From Cheiracanthium punctorium (Eukaryota > Arthropoda > Arachnida > Araneae > Cheiracanthiidae), in the NCBI GenBank assembly GCA_038373885.1, contig JAWZYV010010330.1, positions 62,001 through 126,000 on the forward strand: 64,000 nucleotides of DNA, in the 5' to 3' direction. A program made the translations under genes and the position numbers. Shown one piece after another: positions 20,330 through 31,089 of the stretch. The notes under the pieces were generated by a model. That model ran no database searches, was not told where the DNA came from, and saw nothing but the letters and a program-made list of their open reading frames with translations. Each line of letters opens with the position of its first letter. Position 1 is the stretch's first letter.

Positions 20330-21734
20330 ATTTTTTTAAAAATGCACGAGAGAAATAGATGGACTGTGGATGCGAGTGCCTAGTTTTTGGGAAGCCTATT
20401 AAAGGGTTTCGAGCGTTTCATGTCGTGCGTTCGTTTTCAAAGCTGTTCGAAAGGCCAGTGGCGTTTTCGGAAGAAACACCATTAAAAAAAAAAAAATTAC
20501 GAACACAGTCAATGTAAAGTGTTATATAACCAATGCGCTTACCATCCATCTTCATTTATTTATTTATTTTTTTAGAATTCCGCTCAAAAGAATGGGAGGA
20601 AAAACAGCCTCCCAACTTTTCCTCCAAGAGATGGCATTTCCATTATTCCACAGCCATTGTCCCTCGTTACGCCGAAGCCCAGGTGCTGCGCGTTTTTACC
20701 GGGAACTATCTGTGCCACACACACCTGGGGCCCTTTCATCTGCGGTGATACTCTTCGAAACGTGCGCCCCTTCTCCGAAGGCGCCCGCCCCCGCAGATGG
20801 CCGGAATTTCAATTCGCGAGAAGTGACCCGAAAAAAAACGATGTCCTCGCAACCCAATAAGTCGTCCGCAATTTGACATCTTGTGGTTTTTCCATTGTCA
20901 AAGCCAGGGCACTCTATTTTAGTGAGTTTTCTGCTTCCCGCAGTCCTATTTCGCATGACAATGTAGGTGGGAAGTCATCTTCCCACCACCGCAGAAAGGG
21001 TTAAAAAGTGTGATTCAGGATACTAAAATTCTCATCCTCAGCCTGTATCCTGGGTTCGTGAAAAATCATCGAAATATCTCACTTTTGATCACCATGGTGA
21101 CCCCCTCTTATAGGGAGGGAGGCCCCATTTACGAAAAGTCGCTTTAAAATCGGGGAACGGGAGGATTTTCACTTTTTTAAAGTAGCTCCGATTGTTTTCT
21201 CTAATTCTTCGCGTATTTGGGAAAATTTTCGAGTACAACGGCGTGGATTTCATTACGTTCTCTTAGCATAGCTTGCTAATCTTTTTGGTATCATGGCGGT
21301 AAAAGTTTTGTTTTGGACTGGTTTGGAACAATCGAAATTGCGATAAACAGGACTTTTCTGATTTAGATCCTTTCAATTTGAGAATGGTGGATCCCCGTCT
21401 ATGCTTAAAAGGAATCCTCACTAGAAAAAACTTACGTTTGCGGCAGTTCTCTACCTGTAGGAAAGGTCAGTCAGCTAGGTCAAAAGCGTGGGCAGAGTGG
21501 AGGTCGCGCGCATGGAATCTTGAATCGAAAACTCCGCATTTCTATTTTCTTCTCTGGGTCACGTTTATTCCAAGAATGTCGGGGGAGTGTGAAAGAAAAA
21601 TAAGAGAGTTTAAATTTCATCAGCATACAGCACAAACGTGTGACTCACTCTCAGGGAGATGTGTGGACGGAATGCGAAAGGGAGAAACAAGTTACAGCTC
21701 TAACTCGTGGCTGCGGGTATTTTCGGGGACTGAA
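20330..21734. other. Low-copy stretch, no gene recognised
   Basis: About 1.4 kb with few repeats. The 20580-20880 part is GC-richer and open in several frames, and the plus strand from 21378 is open for 180 codons, but the last third of that frame runs into the next MITE and the product shows no domain. A short direct-inverted phrase GTGGGAAGTCATCTTCCCAC lies near 20969-20988 and can form a hairpin. Confidence 0.4.
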
Positions 21735-22295
21735 CCCTTTGAGGCGCAACCCTTTCCCAATGCCGAAAAAAGGGCAGCCGTTGTTATCGCTCGACTGAAC
21801 GACCCGCAAGAGGGCGGACGATCGAAACGTGCATTGCGGGCCACAGATCGAGAGACCCCTTTTTTGACGACAGCCAGCTGTCGACAAAAAAATGGTCTCT
21901 CGATCTGTGGCACGCGATGAACGTTTCGATCGTCGCACAGCCGGCTGTCGTCAGAAAAGGGTCTCTCGATCGGTGTCACGCTATGAACGTTTCGATCGTC
22001 CGCCCCCTTACTGGTCGTGAAGTTGAGCGATGGCAACGGCTGCGATTTTTTCAGCATCGGGCCATCCATCCAGTTGTTTTCGCATTCTTCCCTTTTTCAG
22101 CAGATGTCAGTGCCGTTCAAAAGAATCGTGACCCTTTTTTGACGAGAAAGGACGTGCTCCAAAGTAAAGGATTCTCGTGGAGCTCGGCCGCCCGCCACTA
22201 TTTTTTATAGAGATCCAATCGATTCTTCGTGACTGGCCACAGTCCAAACGTCCGAGTTGGGTGTTCCCAGAGCGGGAACACTGCGCGTTAAAGGG
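21735..22295 (-). mobile_element. piggyBac-like MITE with a duplicated centre, inverted
   Basis: It runs from CCCTTTGAGGCGCAACC to GGGAACACTGCGCGTTAAAGGG. The flanks are TGAA and TTCA, each one base from TTAA. The centre carries two ACAGCCNGCTGTCG hairpin cores (about 21875 and 21942) and two copies of the TCTCTCGATC-TGAACGTTTCGATCGTC block, so it is longer (561 bp) than its relatives. This suggests an internal slip or foldback rearrangement. Confidence 0.85.
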
Positions 22296-22299
22296 TTCA

Positions 22300-22754
22300 C
22301 AAGTTGATGGAAGGAGTGAGAGGACGAACAGAAGAGAAACAGGCGCATTATTTCGAAGCATTTTTAAAAACAAATCATGTAACTTTAGACCAAGTTTCTT
22401 AAGGGATCGGTAGAGACTCGGGGGGGGGCACAGTATTTTCTCTTCAAATGAGTCCACCCCCAATAAGATGGAACATCCACCAGCTGGAAAAATACCCCCT
22501 TTTTTCCGAGTGAATACCATCCATAAAGACGTTTACCTCTTATTTTTTTTTAAATAAGGAAAGAAAAAAGTTTAAAGGGTCCTATTCACAAAGACCCATT
22601 CAATAAAAATTGTACTGTATGCTATATTTATTCATTTCCACTTGACTGTGTTAAAAATTCCAACTGTGTTTGGATTCCATTCCATCTTCAATTAAATTGG
22701 GATGAAAGCCGTATTCAACTCATGTCACACGGTCAAGTAGCCTTATCGGTGTAG
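22300..22754. other. Unassigned AT-rich sequence
   Basis: Nothing recognised. A G tract at 22422-22428 and the following C-rich phrase could be a MITE scrap. Confidence 0.4.
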
Positions 22755-23112
22755 TTCTAAAAAAATCACACGATTTTGGTACATAAGTACCAATAAACTC
22801 ATGATGCCAGGCTCTTCCAAATTTTGAAACTGTCTCTTGTCAAGCTGTACCACATTGAAATAAACGATCCACTTGTATCCGTTTCAAAACTTTTAGAAAA
22901 AATATCTTAAAATTCCGAAATCTTGCAGCTCCAATCCCTGTTTAAGAATTTTTTCTGAAAATGTCGCAAAAGTCACAGCTTTTTCGCTTATTGTGCAGTG
23001 TGTAGAGCAGCTTAGAAAGAACCCTCTGGAATGTTTGGGAGACCCTCTTGCTATCAGCTTATTTCAATGTGTGTACCAAGACTCAAAACAGTTTTTTTTC
23101 TTCGACATACAC
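22755..23112 (+). repeat. Upstream module of the TTTCCGAACA family, second copy
   Basis: AAACTCATGATGCCAGGCTC, TTGAAACTGTCTCTTGTCAA, AATAAACGATCCACTTGTAT and GCAGCTTAGAAAGAACCCTC match 35210-35560 in order. The stretch stops before the terminal CTGGAGTGACTCC module, so this copy is truncated. Confidence 0.7.
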
Positions 23113-23219
23113 TCTTATTAACTCTTAAGAGAGGTCCAGACCCGACTTTCTCGCGTGTGCCTTTTTGGAGGCTCAAAAATATTTAGACTGTCTCTCTTTA
23201 TAAGCGTTATTGGAAACGG

Positions 23220-23504
23220 CAGTGGCGTACACAGGATTTTCTCCTGGATTGACCCGGTCCAGCTCGTGTAGATTTGACACTCACCGCCTGAAAAAAATGA
23301 TTTTTTTAAAAGCACAATAATGACCATGAAAGTGATTGTGCTTTTATTGAGTTATCTTGACTGCTAAAAATAAGAATCGGATAAAGACTTCTAACGTATT
23401 TATACTTAAATGTCAAAAGTAACATGTTTTAACGAAACAAAATCGATAACTCTTTAGGGGGGGGGGTCCAAACCCCTTGGACACCGCCCTTGTGTGCGCC
23501 ACTG
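23220..23504. mobile_element. hAT-like MITE, CAGTGGCGTACAC ends
   Basis: A 285-bp element from CAGTGGCGTACACAGGATTT to TTGTGTGCGCCACTG. The flanks GGAAACGG and AGAAAAGG agree at 6 of 8 positions. It carries a G tract (about 23456-23466) followed by CCAAACCCCTTGGACACC near the right end, like the 58289 family. Confidence 0.82.
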
Positions 23505-23512
23505 AGAAAAGG

Positions 23513-23612
23513 TGAATCTGTTTGAACGGTGAAGTGGTTCTTAACATACCCCCAAATTTAGCATATATTTCCCCAGGCATTTCGGCCCATTGTTAAAGTC
23601 GAATTTTGTGCT

Positions 23613-23646
<34 letters not shown>

Positions 23647-24053
23647 CCTGATTGTTCCATGAGACAATCCCAAGTAGCAGAAATAGTTCAAAAAACGTTC
23701 AAATTACGTTGAAAACACATTTTTTGACGTTAAAGTACGTGTTTAAAACGCCTTTTGGACTCATTGTGCTACTAGGGAAATTACTGTTAGTATGAGTGAG
23801 TGCACAGTACATTGGGTGATGAATGGCTCCCAGTGTTAAATATCGTTGCTTTATTTTGAAAGCTATTCCTCTTCAAAAAGGGTGCCAAGTGTCATCCGTC
23901 CAGGGATGTATTGCAAAATACCGTATGTTCCAAGATGTTGGTACTGAGTGTTTAGTAACTCTTGTAGGCTCAATGTTTACATGCAACCGCCCATTGTACT
24001 ATTGCTTGTAAGGAGAGGTAGTCCGAAGTTCATTAGTCTCTCACAATTGTATT
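23513..24053. other. Unassigned sequence with a 29-base T tract
   Basis: No gene recognised. Poly-T spans 23618-23646. Around 23680-23770 the phrases CAAATTACGTTGAAAAC and TAAAGTACGTGTTTAAAACG may be a small repeat. Confidence 0.45.
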
Positions 24054-24061
24054 CCTTCAAG

Positions 24062-24371
24062 CAGCGGTTCCCAAACTTCCAACAAAAGATAACTTACGAT
24101 GGCTCTCTCCTCCTCTCATTCCTCAGCATACATACAGTTTTTATTATTCATCCAATACGAAAGCTGAGTCAGCTTTCTTACAAAATAATGTTATCGGTAC
24201 AGTTGGAATAGGCATTTTGAGCGAAAATAGATATATTTTGAAGTAAAAATAAAAATAACTTTTTAAAACGGGCATTATGATTGTCTCTTTGCTTGTTTTT
24301 CTCGTGCCCCCTGCAAACGTTCTGACCCTCAAGGGGGGAAAGGCACCACCCCACCCGTTTTGGAACCGCTG
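24062..24371 (+). mobile_element. hAT-like MITE, CAGCGGTTCTCAACC family, copy 2
   Basis: From CAGCGGTTCCCAAACTTCCA to TTTTGGAACCGCTG. The flanks CCTTCAAG and CCCTAAAG agree at 6 of 8. Internal ACAAAAGATAACTTACGATG and TACAAAATAATGTTATCGGT match the 13909 copy, although this copy is clearly older. Confidence 0.85.
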
Positions 24372-24517
24372 CCCTAAAGAACTGTTCAAAAGTCAACGAT
24401 TTCTTAAAAATGCAACCTTCGTGAAGTCCAATATTAAATTAATTTCTGGAAAATGCCATTTTGGGATTACGTTTCTATAAAGTTTGTAGGAAGCCCGCTT
24501 CAGTAAGCGATTACAAG

Positions 24518-24698
24518 CAGGGCCTGATTAAGACTCTTGATACTATAGGCCTGTTGTCATTTCGAGGCCCCCCCCTCCCACTTACTCCTATTCCATTCTA
24601 CAAGTGTAAATAATAAGTATTGCAGTTTTGAGGCCCCCAGATTTTTTTTTTTTACTATAGGCACAGGTCTCATGGGCCTATTCGGTAATCAGGACCTG
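24518..24698. mobile_element. hAT-like MITE, CAGGGCCTGATTA family, copy 1
   Basis: A 181-bp element from CAGGGCCTGATTAAGAC to GGTAATCAGGACCTG with a perfect 8-bp duplication ATTACAAG (24510-24517 and 24699-24706). The middle has a CGAGGCCCCCCCC tract and TATAGGCACAGGTCTCATGG. A related copy is at 26437-26626. Confidence 0.93.
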
Positions 24699-24706
24699 AT
24701 TACAAG

Positions 24707-25848
24707 CCCCGATTGTAATCGACACGATGTCTTGTCGTCCTTTTCACGGCCGTGTAAACTCGCTTTCCTGCAATGCCCACCTAATAACACAGCGCGATGG
24801 GAAAGGAAAGACAGTCATTAGAGCTTGTCAGCGAGCTGCAAATGCCATTCATTAAATTCCCCTTCACTGCATTAATTGGAGGGATTCCTCACTCTTTTCA
24901 TATGTATATACAGACATGGTTTTCTTCTTTCTTTTCTAGCGCGACACCCCTCCGAGTTGAACGCGTGCTGGATCGTCGGGGCGTCATCGAAATGACAGAG
25001 CTCGGTGACACGTCGGTAACGCCTCGGCGATACGAGACTGATAGATGCGTCATCGCCCCGATATCGGAGTGCTATAAGAAAAAATCGACGGAAAGTGTCG
25101 CGAAGGGGAGTCGACGTATAATTGGATTAAAAGTCATTTAAATAACTGGATTAAAAGTCATTTAAACATCCAACAGCTAACCTCGATCCTAACAGAAAAG
25201 TGTTATGAACAATACCACCTGCAAAATTCGAAATGGCGGGGTCATCAGACGCATCCTTAACCCTTTCAGACCTGGATAAGTAAATGTTCTCGAATAGATA
25301 CATAGGGTCATTTTTTAAAGGTAGAGATTAAACTCGTAATAAAATGAGAATAAAATAAAAAATCCCGATTATTCCATTTCGAAAATGTACCCAACCATTT
25401 TCAAACTTAAAAGGATGAGTCTTTGCTTAGCAATATTTTTTCAAAATTTTTGTTCTCAGTTGTGGACACTTGTTGTAAAAGAGTGAATGTATGTTATTAC
25501 AAACTTATAGGTAGAAGTTCATAATGTGAACAAAGGGCGTTCCATAGGCTTGCAGGTAGCCCATACAGTTGTCTCCAAGTGCCGCAGATGTCCTCTTTTT
25601 AGAGAGAGGACCCTTCCCCCCCCTCACCCCCCAAAAAAAAGAACAGGGGGGGTTGATGGAAAGATCTGAAAATTTTTCGATGGTTAGAAAATATGTTTTT
25701 AATCATATATCTTTTACGGTCCTTATTTCAGTAGAAAGTTTTTTTTTTTTTTTTTTTTTACCTCTTATGAAAAATAATGGACAAGAACAACACAGAAGTC
25801 GCAGTTCTTAAAAGCATGTTACTTAGGAAAGTCAGTTTTCAGAAAGTA
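24707..25848. other. Low-copy stretch, no gene recognised
   Basis: The plus strand is open for 114 codons at 24797-25141, mixed hydrophobic and charged, with no domain I can name. AATTGGATTAAAAGTCATTTAAA-type words repeat directly at about 25119-25165. A 21-base T tract is at 25739-25759. A diverged exon cannot be excluded. Confidence 0.4.
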
Positions 25849-26361
25849 CTGTAAAAGCTCTCTTTTTCGCGAGGTTTTAATTTTCGCAATTTTAATATAA
25901 TTTTCTCAATTTCGCGAAAATTAAAGCCCCGTGAAATACTTTTTCCCCCTCGCTTCAAATAACAATAAAAAGTCAGAAATTTTTCACTCATTAAGATTGA
26001 ATGATGTATTGCACGGTTTAAAACTCTTTCTTGACAACTTTATTTCTTACAACTATTTCTTGAATATGAAACAATAATACAACCAATGGAATGCAGCTCA
26101 TTCACTTACAATATTTATAGCAGCTTCTCTGAAGCCTCTCAAAATGGGTAGGGGGTCGGGGGGGGGGGACGACCTTTTCGGTCAAAAGGAAATTTCTTAA
26201 AATGCCTTAAACAAAACGGGTGGTTCTATATTAGATACTTTATGAATTTTTCAAATTTCGATTCTATTCCTATAAAATTCGCGAAATTTTCAGCTCGTGA
26301 AATCAGCAATATCTTCATTGTCGCAAAAATTTACGGCTCACGAAAATAAGTGCTTTCGCAG
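25849..26361. mobile_element. TA-flanked DNA element with CTGNRAAAGC-TTTTCGCGAG ends
   Basis: The left end CTGTAAAAGCTCTCTTTTTC and the right end (inverse) CTGCGAAAGCACTTATTTTC are imperfect inverted repeats that continue with TTTTCGCG-type words. TA lies outside each end (25847-25848 and 26362-26363). The middle is AT-rich with a G tract near 26151-26169 and has no open frame of note. TA flanks suggest a Tc1/mariner- or ISL2EU-like non-autonomous element. Confidence 0.65.
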
Positions 26362-26436
26362 TACTGTGCCACCTTGTAATAGTTCCGAGTACTTTATTCT
26401 TAATATTTATAATCTCAATTTATAATGAAGCACGTC

Positions 26437-26626
26437 CAGAGCCTGATTATGACCAACAGGGGCCTCGGGCATGGATGAATTTGGAGGGGCCCCCCCCTCT
26501 ATGATTTTTGTCCTATTTCACATAAAATTTTGATATAAAAAAGAATATTTCGGAACAACATTTCAAAGTGTGTGTGGGGGGGCCCTGGGCAAAGTCCCGA
26601 TTTTCCCATGTGATAATAAGGCTCTG
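26437..26626. mobile_element. hAT-like MITE, CAGGGCCTGATTA family, copy 2
   Basis: From CAGAGCCTGATTATGACC to TGATAATAAGGCTCTG (190 bp) with a perfect 8-bp duplication AGCACGTC (26429-26436 and 26627-26634). It has paired GGGGCCCCCCCC and GGGGGGGCCCTGGGC tracts. Confidence 0.93.
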
Positions 26627-26634
26627 AGCACGTC

Positions 26635-26972
26635 ATGTACGTTTATGATGCAAATGTACTTAAAACGTAGGAATTCATTAAAGTATTCATTTTTAAATAG
26701 ATTTTGTTGAACAGTGTACTTTGCTGTGGCTGAGTATTTTCTGGAAATTCAATTTATGAATCAAAAAATTAAATTTGGAAAAAAAAAAATAACGCTCGTG
26801 TACTTTTGAGAACATCCATAATCACGCTGTCATGATCCTCTTCCCCTATCAAAAATCATTTCCCTGACGTTCCCTCACTTTCCAGGTCTGTTGTATCCAT
26901 ACTGAAATCGCGTAGACATTTGTACTTTTACACATCTTATCAAGCAGTTATTTTATCAGGCATCCATTTAAG
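26635..26972. other. Unassigned AT-rich sequence
   Basis: Nothing recognised in about 340 bp. Confidence 0.5.
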
Positions 26973-26980
26973 GCATAAAC

Positions 26981-27306
26981 CAGCGGCTCTCAACCGTTTA
27001 ACGTCGCGCACCCCCAACAAAGGCTAACTGACGATGGCGCCCCCTCCCCCTCTCACATTTTTCAGTATACATTCCGTTTTTTAATCTTTAACAATGAACA
27101 TGGAGTCGAATTTTCTACAAAATAATGTCATCAGTCAGGTTTGAATGAACATTTTAAGCGAAAATGGATCTATTTTTGAGTCAAAATGAGAATAAATAAG
27201 ATGATCTTTTTAAAAAGATGCATCACTACTAGCTCTTTGGTTTTTCTCGCACCCCCCCCCCTTGCAAATGCTCGGCGGCCCCCTTGGGGGTCGTTGAGAA
27301 ACGCTG
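26981..27306 (+). mobile_element. hAT-like MITE, CAGCGGTTCTCAACC family, copy 3
   Basis: From CAGCGGCTCTCAACCGTTTA to GGGTCGTTGAGAAACGCTG. The flanks GCATAAAC and ACATGAAC agree at 6 of 8. The interior is highly similar to 13909-14247 (AACAATGAACATGGAGTCGA, TTTTGAGTCAAAATGAGAAT). Confidence 0.9.
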
Positions 27307-27314
27307 ACATGAAC

Positions 27315-28089
27315 AGTCAGTTGGGATACACACCCAGACGCGATGTCCATACCACCTCGTCTTCTACAACAAGCCACGTCGAATCTTCAGCACAAGAAGA
27401 GAGTCAAACGAATCGGTACTATCAATACTCATACCATGCAATTCAGAAAGAAACTTGACCGGTCCATATTGATTTGATTGGAGAGTTTGTTGGATGGAGA
27501 CCCTCGATGGTTTCAGAGACCGTCCCTATTGTTCAGGGCATTCATCCTGTCCCGCTTGTTGTTTACATTTCCATTTAAATTTACGGTGTTGTGAGATGAA
27601 TGCTGCAACCACACGGGTCGGCTTTACCTCCAATAATCCGGATGCCAAGCATACCCCGGAGGCTTACCCTTTAACTCGTGTGTGCCCAGATATTTTTGCG
27701 ACTTTCTTCGATTTTTGCTAATACCAGCCATAATAGATGCATTTCTGATGTCCACTTCTTGAGCAAGGGATGATTTCTTTTAAAATCATATGCGTAAAAA
27801 ATTGAAATGTCAACATCCTACTGGGTCATCTTAAAATAGTGTGTGGAGTGGAGGTTCAGTAGTCGCGAAAAAAAGCTAGGAAAAATAAATAACGGTTGAT
27901 TCGCTATATTGACTGATAGCGAAAATATCGTCCCAAAAAAGGGACACTAGGCAGAAATGGGCAAGACGCTTGTGTTGTTATTGCCGTTGTATTTGGAAGT
28001 GTAGATTAGGCCTTTCGCCTCCAAGCCGCTGGTCTCCTCGGCACCCTAGAAACGGGCTTGAGTACTTCTACATCTTTCACGAAAACAAG
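27315..28089. other. Unassigned sequence
   Basis: No gene recognised. Plus-strand open frames at 27186-27458 and 27494-27721 are short, and the first begins inside the MITE. The text from 27330 to 27700 is mixed in composition and could be a decayed coding fragment, but I cannot name it. Confidence 0.35.
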
Positions 28090-28200
28090 GCAAGGGGGCG
28101 ACGGCGCTTGGAAGTGAAGGGCCTGTCCTACTCCACTCCCACCGCCTAAGCGTACGGTCGTGGGTTCGATTCCCACTCAATCCCATAGCTTTTATTTTCC
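28090..28200 (+). repeat. tRNA-like SINE head with B box GTGGGTTCGATTCCCAC
   Basis: The B-box-like TGGGTTCGATTCCCAC (28160-28175) follows GCGTACGGTC, and upstream TGAAGGGCCTGTCCTACTCC resembles GTCAAGCACCTGTCCTCCTC in the SINE at 28555-28785. Tails and boundaries are unclear because another SINE abuts on the right. Confidence 0.6.
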
Positions 28201-28404
28201 AACGGGCGGATACTTGCCAAATAGCCACTGTCCACTACAACTGCCCGAAGGTAGCGTGGCCATTTCAGGATGGAGGTGCCCAGCGTGACCGCCTATGAAG
28301 GGACGGACACTTTTAGCGTCCATGCCCAAACTCGGATTCGAACCCAGACCCGATTTGTGATAGATTGGTTCTGTAGCCACTTCACAACCTGAGCGGCTAA
28401 GTGA
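28196..28404 (-). repeat. tRNA-like SINE, inverted
   Basis: Read on the minus strand, it starts TAGCCGCTCAGGTTGTGAAG, then has GGGTCTGGGTTCGAATCCGA (a good B box) and a body through GGCCACGCTACCTTCGGGCA. It lies tail to tail with the preceding head. Distinct in sequence from the CCATGGCCGAGTGG family. Confidence 0.65.
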
Positions 28405-28554
28405 GACCTTTCTGGAAGAATTTTTCTCAAGTGCTTATATATTTAAGCTGGTGACTAGCGTGCGGATGAGGTCAGGATGTCGCCCATTCGAACGTTCGTT
28501 CGACACGGCAGACGAGGACCTTACGAGTGGTTCATTTACTAACGGGTAATGGCT

Positions 28555-28785
28555 ATCATAGGGGAGCCCGTATCGGAGAGGTCAAGCACCTGTCCTCCTC
28601 TCCGGTCATCGCTTAAGCGTGGGTTCGACTCCCACTCATCGCCTGTTTCAACTTCCTTTCTATGTGCCAGTGAAAACGGTCGCTGTGTTTCAGGGGCGTC
28701 CAGCCGTTTGTGAAACGTAGCTAGGCCCCTTCGTTTTCTTATCCCCAGGACGTTTTCTGATCTCCAACAACAACCACAACAAGTA
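28555..28785 (+). repeat. tRNA-like SINE with CAACAACAACCACAACAAG tail
   Basis: The head GGGGAGCCCGTATCGGAGAG and GTGGGTTCGACTCCCACTC (B box at about 28619-28635) are followed by a body (GCTGTGTTTCAGGGGCGTCC, GAAACGTAGCTAGGCCCC) and a CAACAACAACCACAACAAG tail ending near 28783. A head-body-CAA tail plan is that of a tRNA-derived SINE. Confidence 0.8.
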
Positions 28786-29540
28786 CTGGGTGCATTCGTA
28801 AACGACAAACTCGTTGCACGAGTTTTCGTAAGAAAACTGGAACGCGTGTGTTTAGGTGTGTGTCAGTGGTTACCAGTTTCTTTTGATTTTACGAACAACT
28901 TCCGTTTATTGAGTTTCGTCGCCGTAGGGGACGTGTTTGTTTACAATTTGCGAATGCGTTCATTTTGCTCAGTGTTTTTAGTACATACTCAATATAAAAT
29001 CAACAGGATTTTTAAAAGAAAGAGTGGCCATCCTTGAAGTGTACAGATCCAAATTTAGAAATTTCAACTTAAACTTCATTTTCTCAAAATTATTGAGCAA
29101 AAGAAGTTCAAATGTCGCTCATAACGGCTTGAATCCACTTCAATCTCGACACTAAAACGTGCATTTTTGAATGGACTAAAATGAAAAGTACAAGAAAATA
29201 ATTACGTTTGAAAAATGATGTACGTTCGTAGCAGTTTCTAATGTAGGCATGAATTTCCTCCTCGAAAAAGTAATATTGGCAGCTTCAGCTAACGTAAAAT
29301 AGTTTTCATGACAACATACTTTTCCATAACAACGGACACCATTCCTAAACAAAACCAGCGTTCAGCAACTAATCTTCTCAACAAACTCAATGAAGCTAAT
29401 CTGTCCTCAGTTTACTTCGTTTGAAACGAATCACATTCAGTTTTGTATACGAACGCACTAGTTTTTAAATTGAATGCACTCAGTTTCCTTTACGAACACC
29501 TTAGATAGAAACTCGTTCGACATTTACGAATGCGGTCAAT
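28785..29540. mobile_element. Possible PIF/Harbinger-like element with GCATTCGTAAA ends
   Basis: The left end CTGGGTGCATTCGTAAACGA followed by CAAACTCGTT and the right end AACTCGTTCGACATTTACGA followed by ATGCGGTC are imperfect inverse copies. Several further CGTAAA/TTTACG words lie inside. I cannot fix the edge base or a 3-bp target duplication, so the Harbinger label is a guess based on the GTTCGTAAAC style of end. Confidence 0.45.
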
Positions 29541-29560
29541 CACTGTCACTTCTTCATTCA

Positions 29561-29815
29561 CCAATGTGTGGCACAGTGGCTAAAGCCACTAACATTGGTA
29601 GATGGCTCAAGTGGAGGAACAAGGTTCTTTCCTCGCGCGGGGCCGTCGATCTAGCGGTCTGGAGTTTTGGGCGATTTTCTGCAGATGTCACGTGAATACG
29701 CGCTCGATACACAGAAAAGTCCTCCCGCAAGGCATTTGTCTTTGACGTGGATTTATAAGCGGTTCCTCGTGAGCAAGCACACACATCCGAATGCATGTTC
29801 CAACACAACAACAAC
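29561..29815 (+). repeat. tRNA-derived SINE, GTCTGGAGTTTGGG family, copy 1
   Basis: The head includes TGGCACAGTGGCTAAAGCCA. The body has TCGATCTAGCGGTCTGGAGT and GTCACGTGAATACGCGCTCG, and the tail is CAACACAACAACAAC. The body is shared with copies at 45306-45490, 46782-47047, 51961-52195 and 61182-61377, all on the plus strand. Confidence 0.8.
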
Positions 29816-30016
29816 TTCATCATTCGACGAGGATTGTTGTTATGTTTTCGCAGCCATCGATACGACAGCCTCCTGGCTAAAGGTCCTCAATCAACCAATC
29901 TCTCAAAATTAAATCAAATCAGAATCAAATCGTTCTTATGTTGGAACATTGACTTCCTCACTTATTATACTGTGCTGGTAAGTATTCATTTAAGCTATAT
30001 TAATACTGATTTGTAA

Positions 30017-30525
30017 TAGTCAAACCTCGATTAAGCGAATTCTCCGATTGAACGAATACTTTTTCTGTCCCGACAAAAAGGGTGCTAAAATGCTCCGATG
30101 GAATGCATTTTTAGCTTTGATGGAACGAACCACCCTCGCCGAAATAAAAATCGCGCATAGAACTAAAACTTTGAATGTTTCGCACACAAAATGAAGATCG
30201 ACCCAAAGCTTCGGAAAATCAAAACACAGCCACAAAAACAAAGCACTCACCAGGATTTCTTTCCAAAGTGCCAATAAGTACGTATGTATTATGTATTAAG
30301 TTTTAAGAACCAGTAACATTCAAGAATTGAGATCATTTTAGAGTGGATCTCCTAACTTGTCATTTTTAAGCTCGCAGTCAACCCTCCTCCTTCTTTTTTT
30401 CGTATCTATATCGAAGGGTATTTTTGCATGGATATTTTGATACCCTACCCTTTACAAAAATGGATATTCGATCGAACGAACGGATGTGTGGGACCCAATC
30501 CATTCGTTCATTCGAGGTTCGACTG
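30017..30525 (+). mobile_element. Tigger/pogo-like element copy 2, internally deleted
   Basis: The left end AGTCAAACCTCGATTAAGCG and the right end TTCATTCGAGGTTCGACTG match the 11092-11967 element, as do CCCGACAAAAAGGGTGCTAA and GATGGAACGAACCACC. TA follows the right end (30526-30527). It is shorter than copy 1 (about 510 against 876 bp) and lacks the acidic C-terminal remnant. Confidence 0.82.
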
Positions 30526-30527
30526 TA

Positions 30528-31085
30528 GTTTCTTATTTCGAATGAAGGGTTCAAAAACAGTCGGAAGGTCTTGTAGTTATCCCACATGATTTGAGTCCCT
30601 ATACTGCCCCTCGCAATAGGGAACAGCTCCCTCTCCCCGAATTGAAAATTGGATAGACGCCACTGGACGAAATCCGTTTCCACTGGGTTGATAAAAACGA
30701 GGGGAAGGCGTGGTCCGATGACGCCACTGATTTTGCGAAAGCTCGTCCGGTTGCAGCCCGTGTTTAGGGTCGCCTTGACCCGTTTACCGAGAAGAAAGAT
30801 CAGCCGAGGTGTCGTGAGACCCACTGCTTCCGAGAGAGGAAGAGGTCAGTTCGCATTTTCAAGCGAGTTCGGTGAAGTGCGAGGGTCACGCCAGCATCCG
30901 AGGGCGTTCCATTTCGGCCACGAGGCAAACTGGACTGAAGGAGGGGGGGGGGGGAGAACAATGTTCGGGTGAAGTGGGTCTGTTTCTGACTCGAATACGA
31001 GCCGAGTGCCTCATCTTGGTACGGGGAATCCGTCTTTTGAAAAAGTGATAGGAATCCAAGAAGCTTGAGTAACAAGCTCCTGATG
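30528..31085. other. Low-copy stretch, no gene recognised
   Basis: Overlapping open frames of 100-150 codons occur on both strands between 30378 and 31128. The longest (minus, 30824-30378) starts in unique sequence but its end lies in the Tigger element, so none is credible as a gene. A G tract sits at 30943-30954. Confidence 0.4.
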
Positions 31086-31089
31086 TTAA

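Noticed and set aside
21378..21920. 180-codon open frame on the plus strand
   Set aside because: Its last third lies in a piggyBac-like MITE and the rest has no motif.
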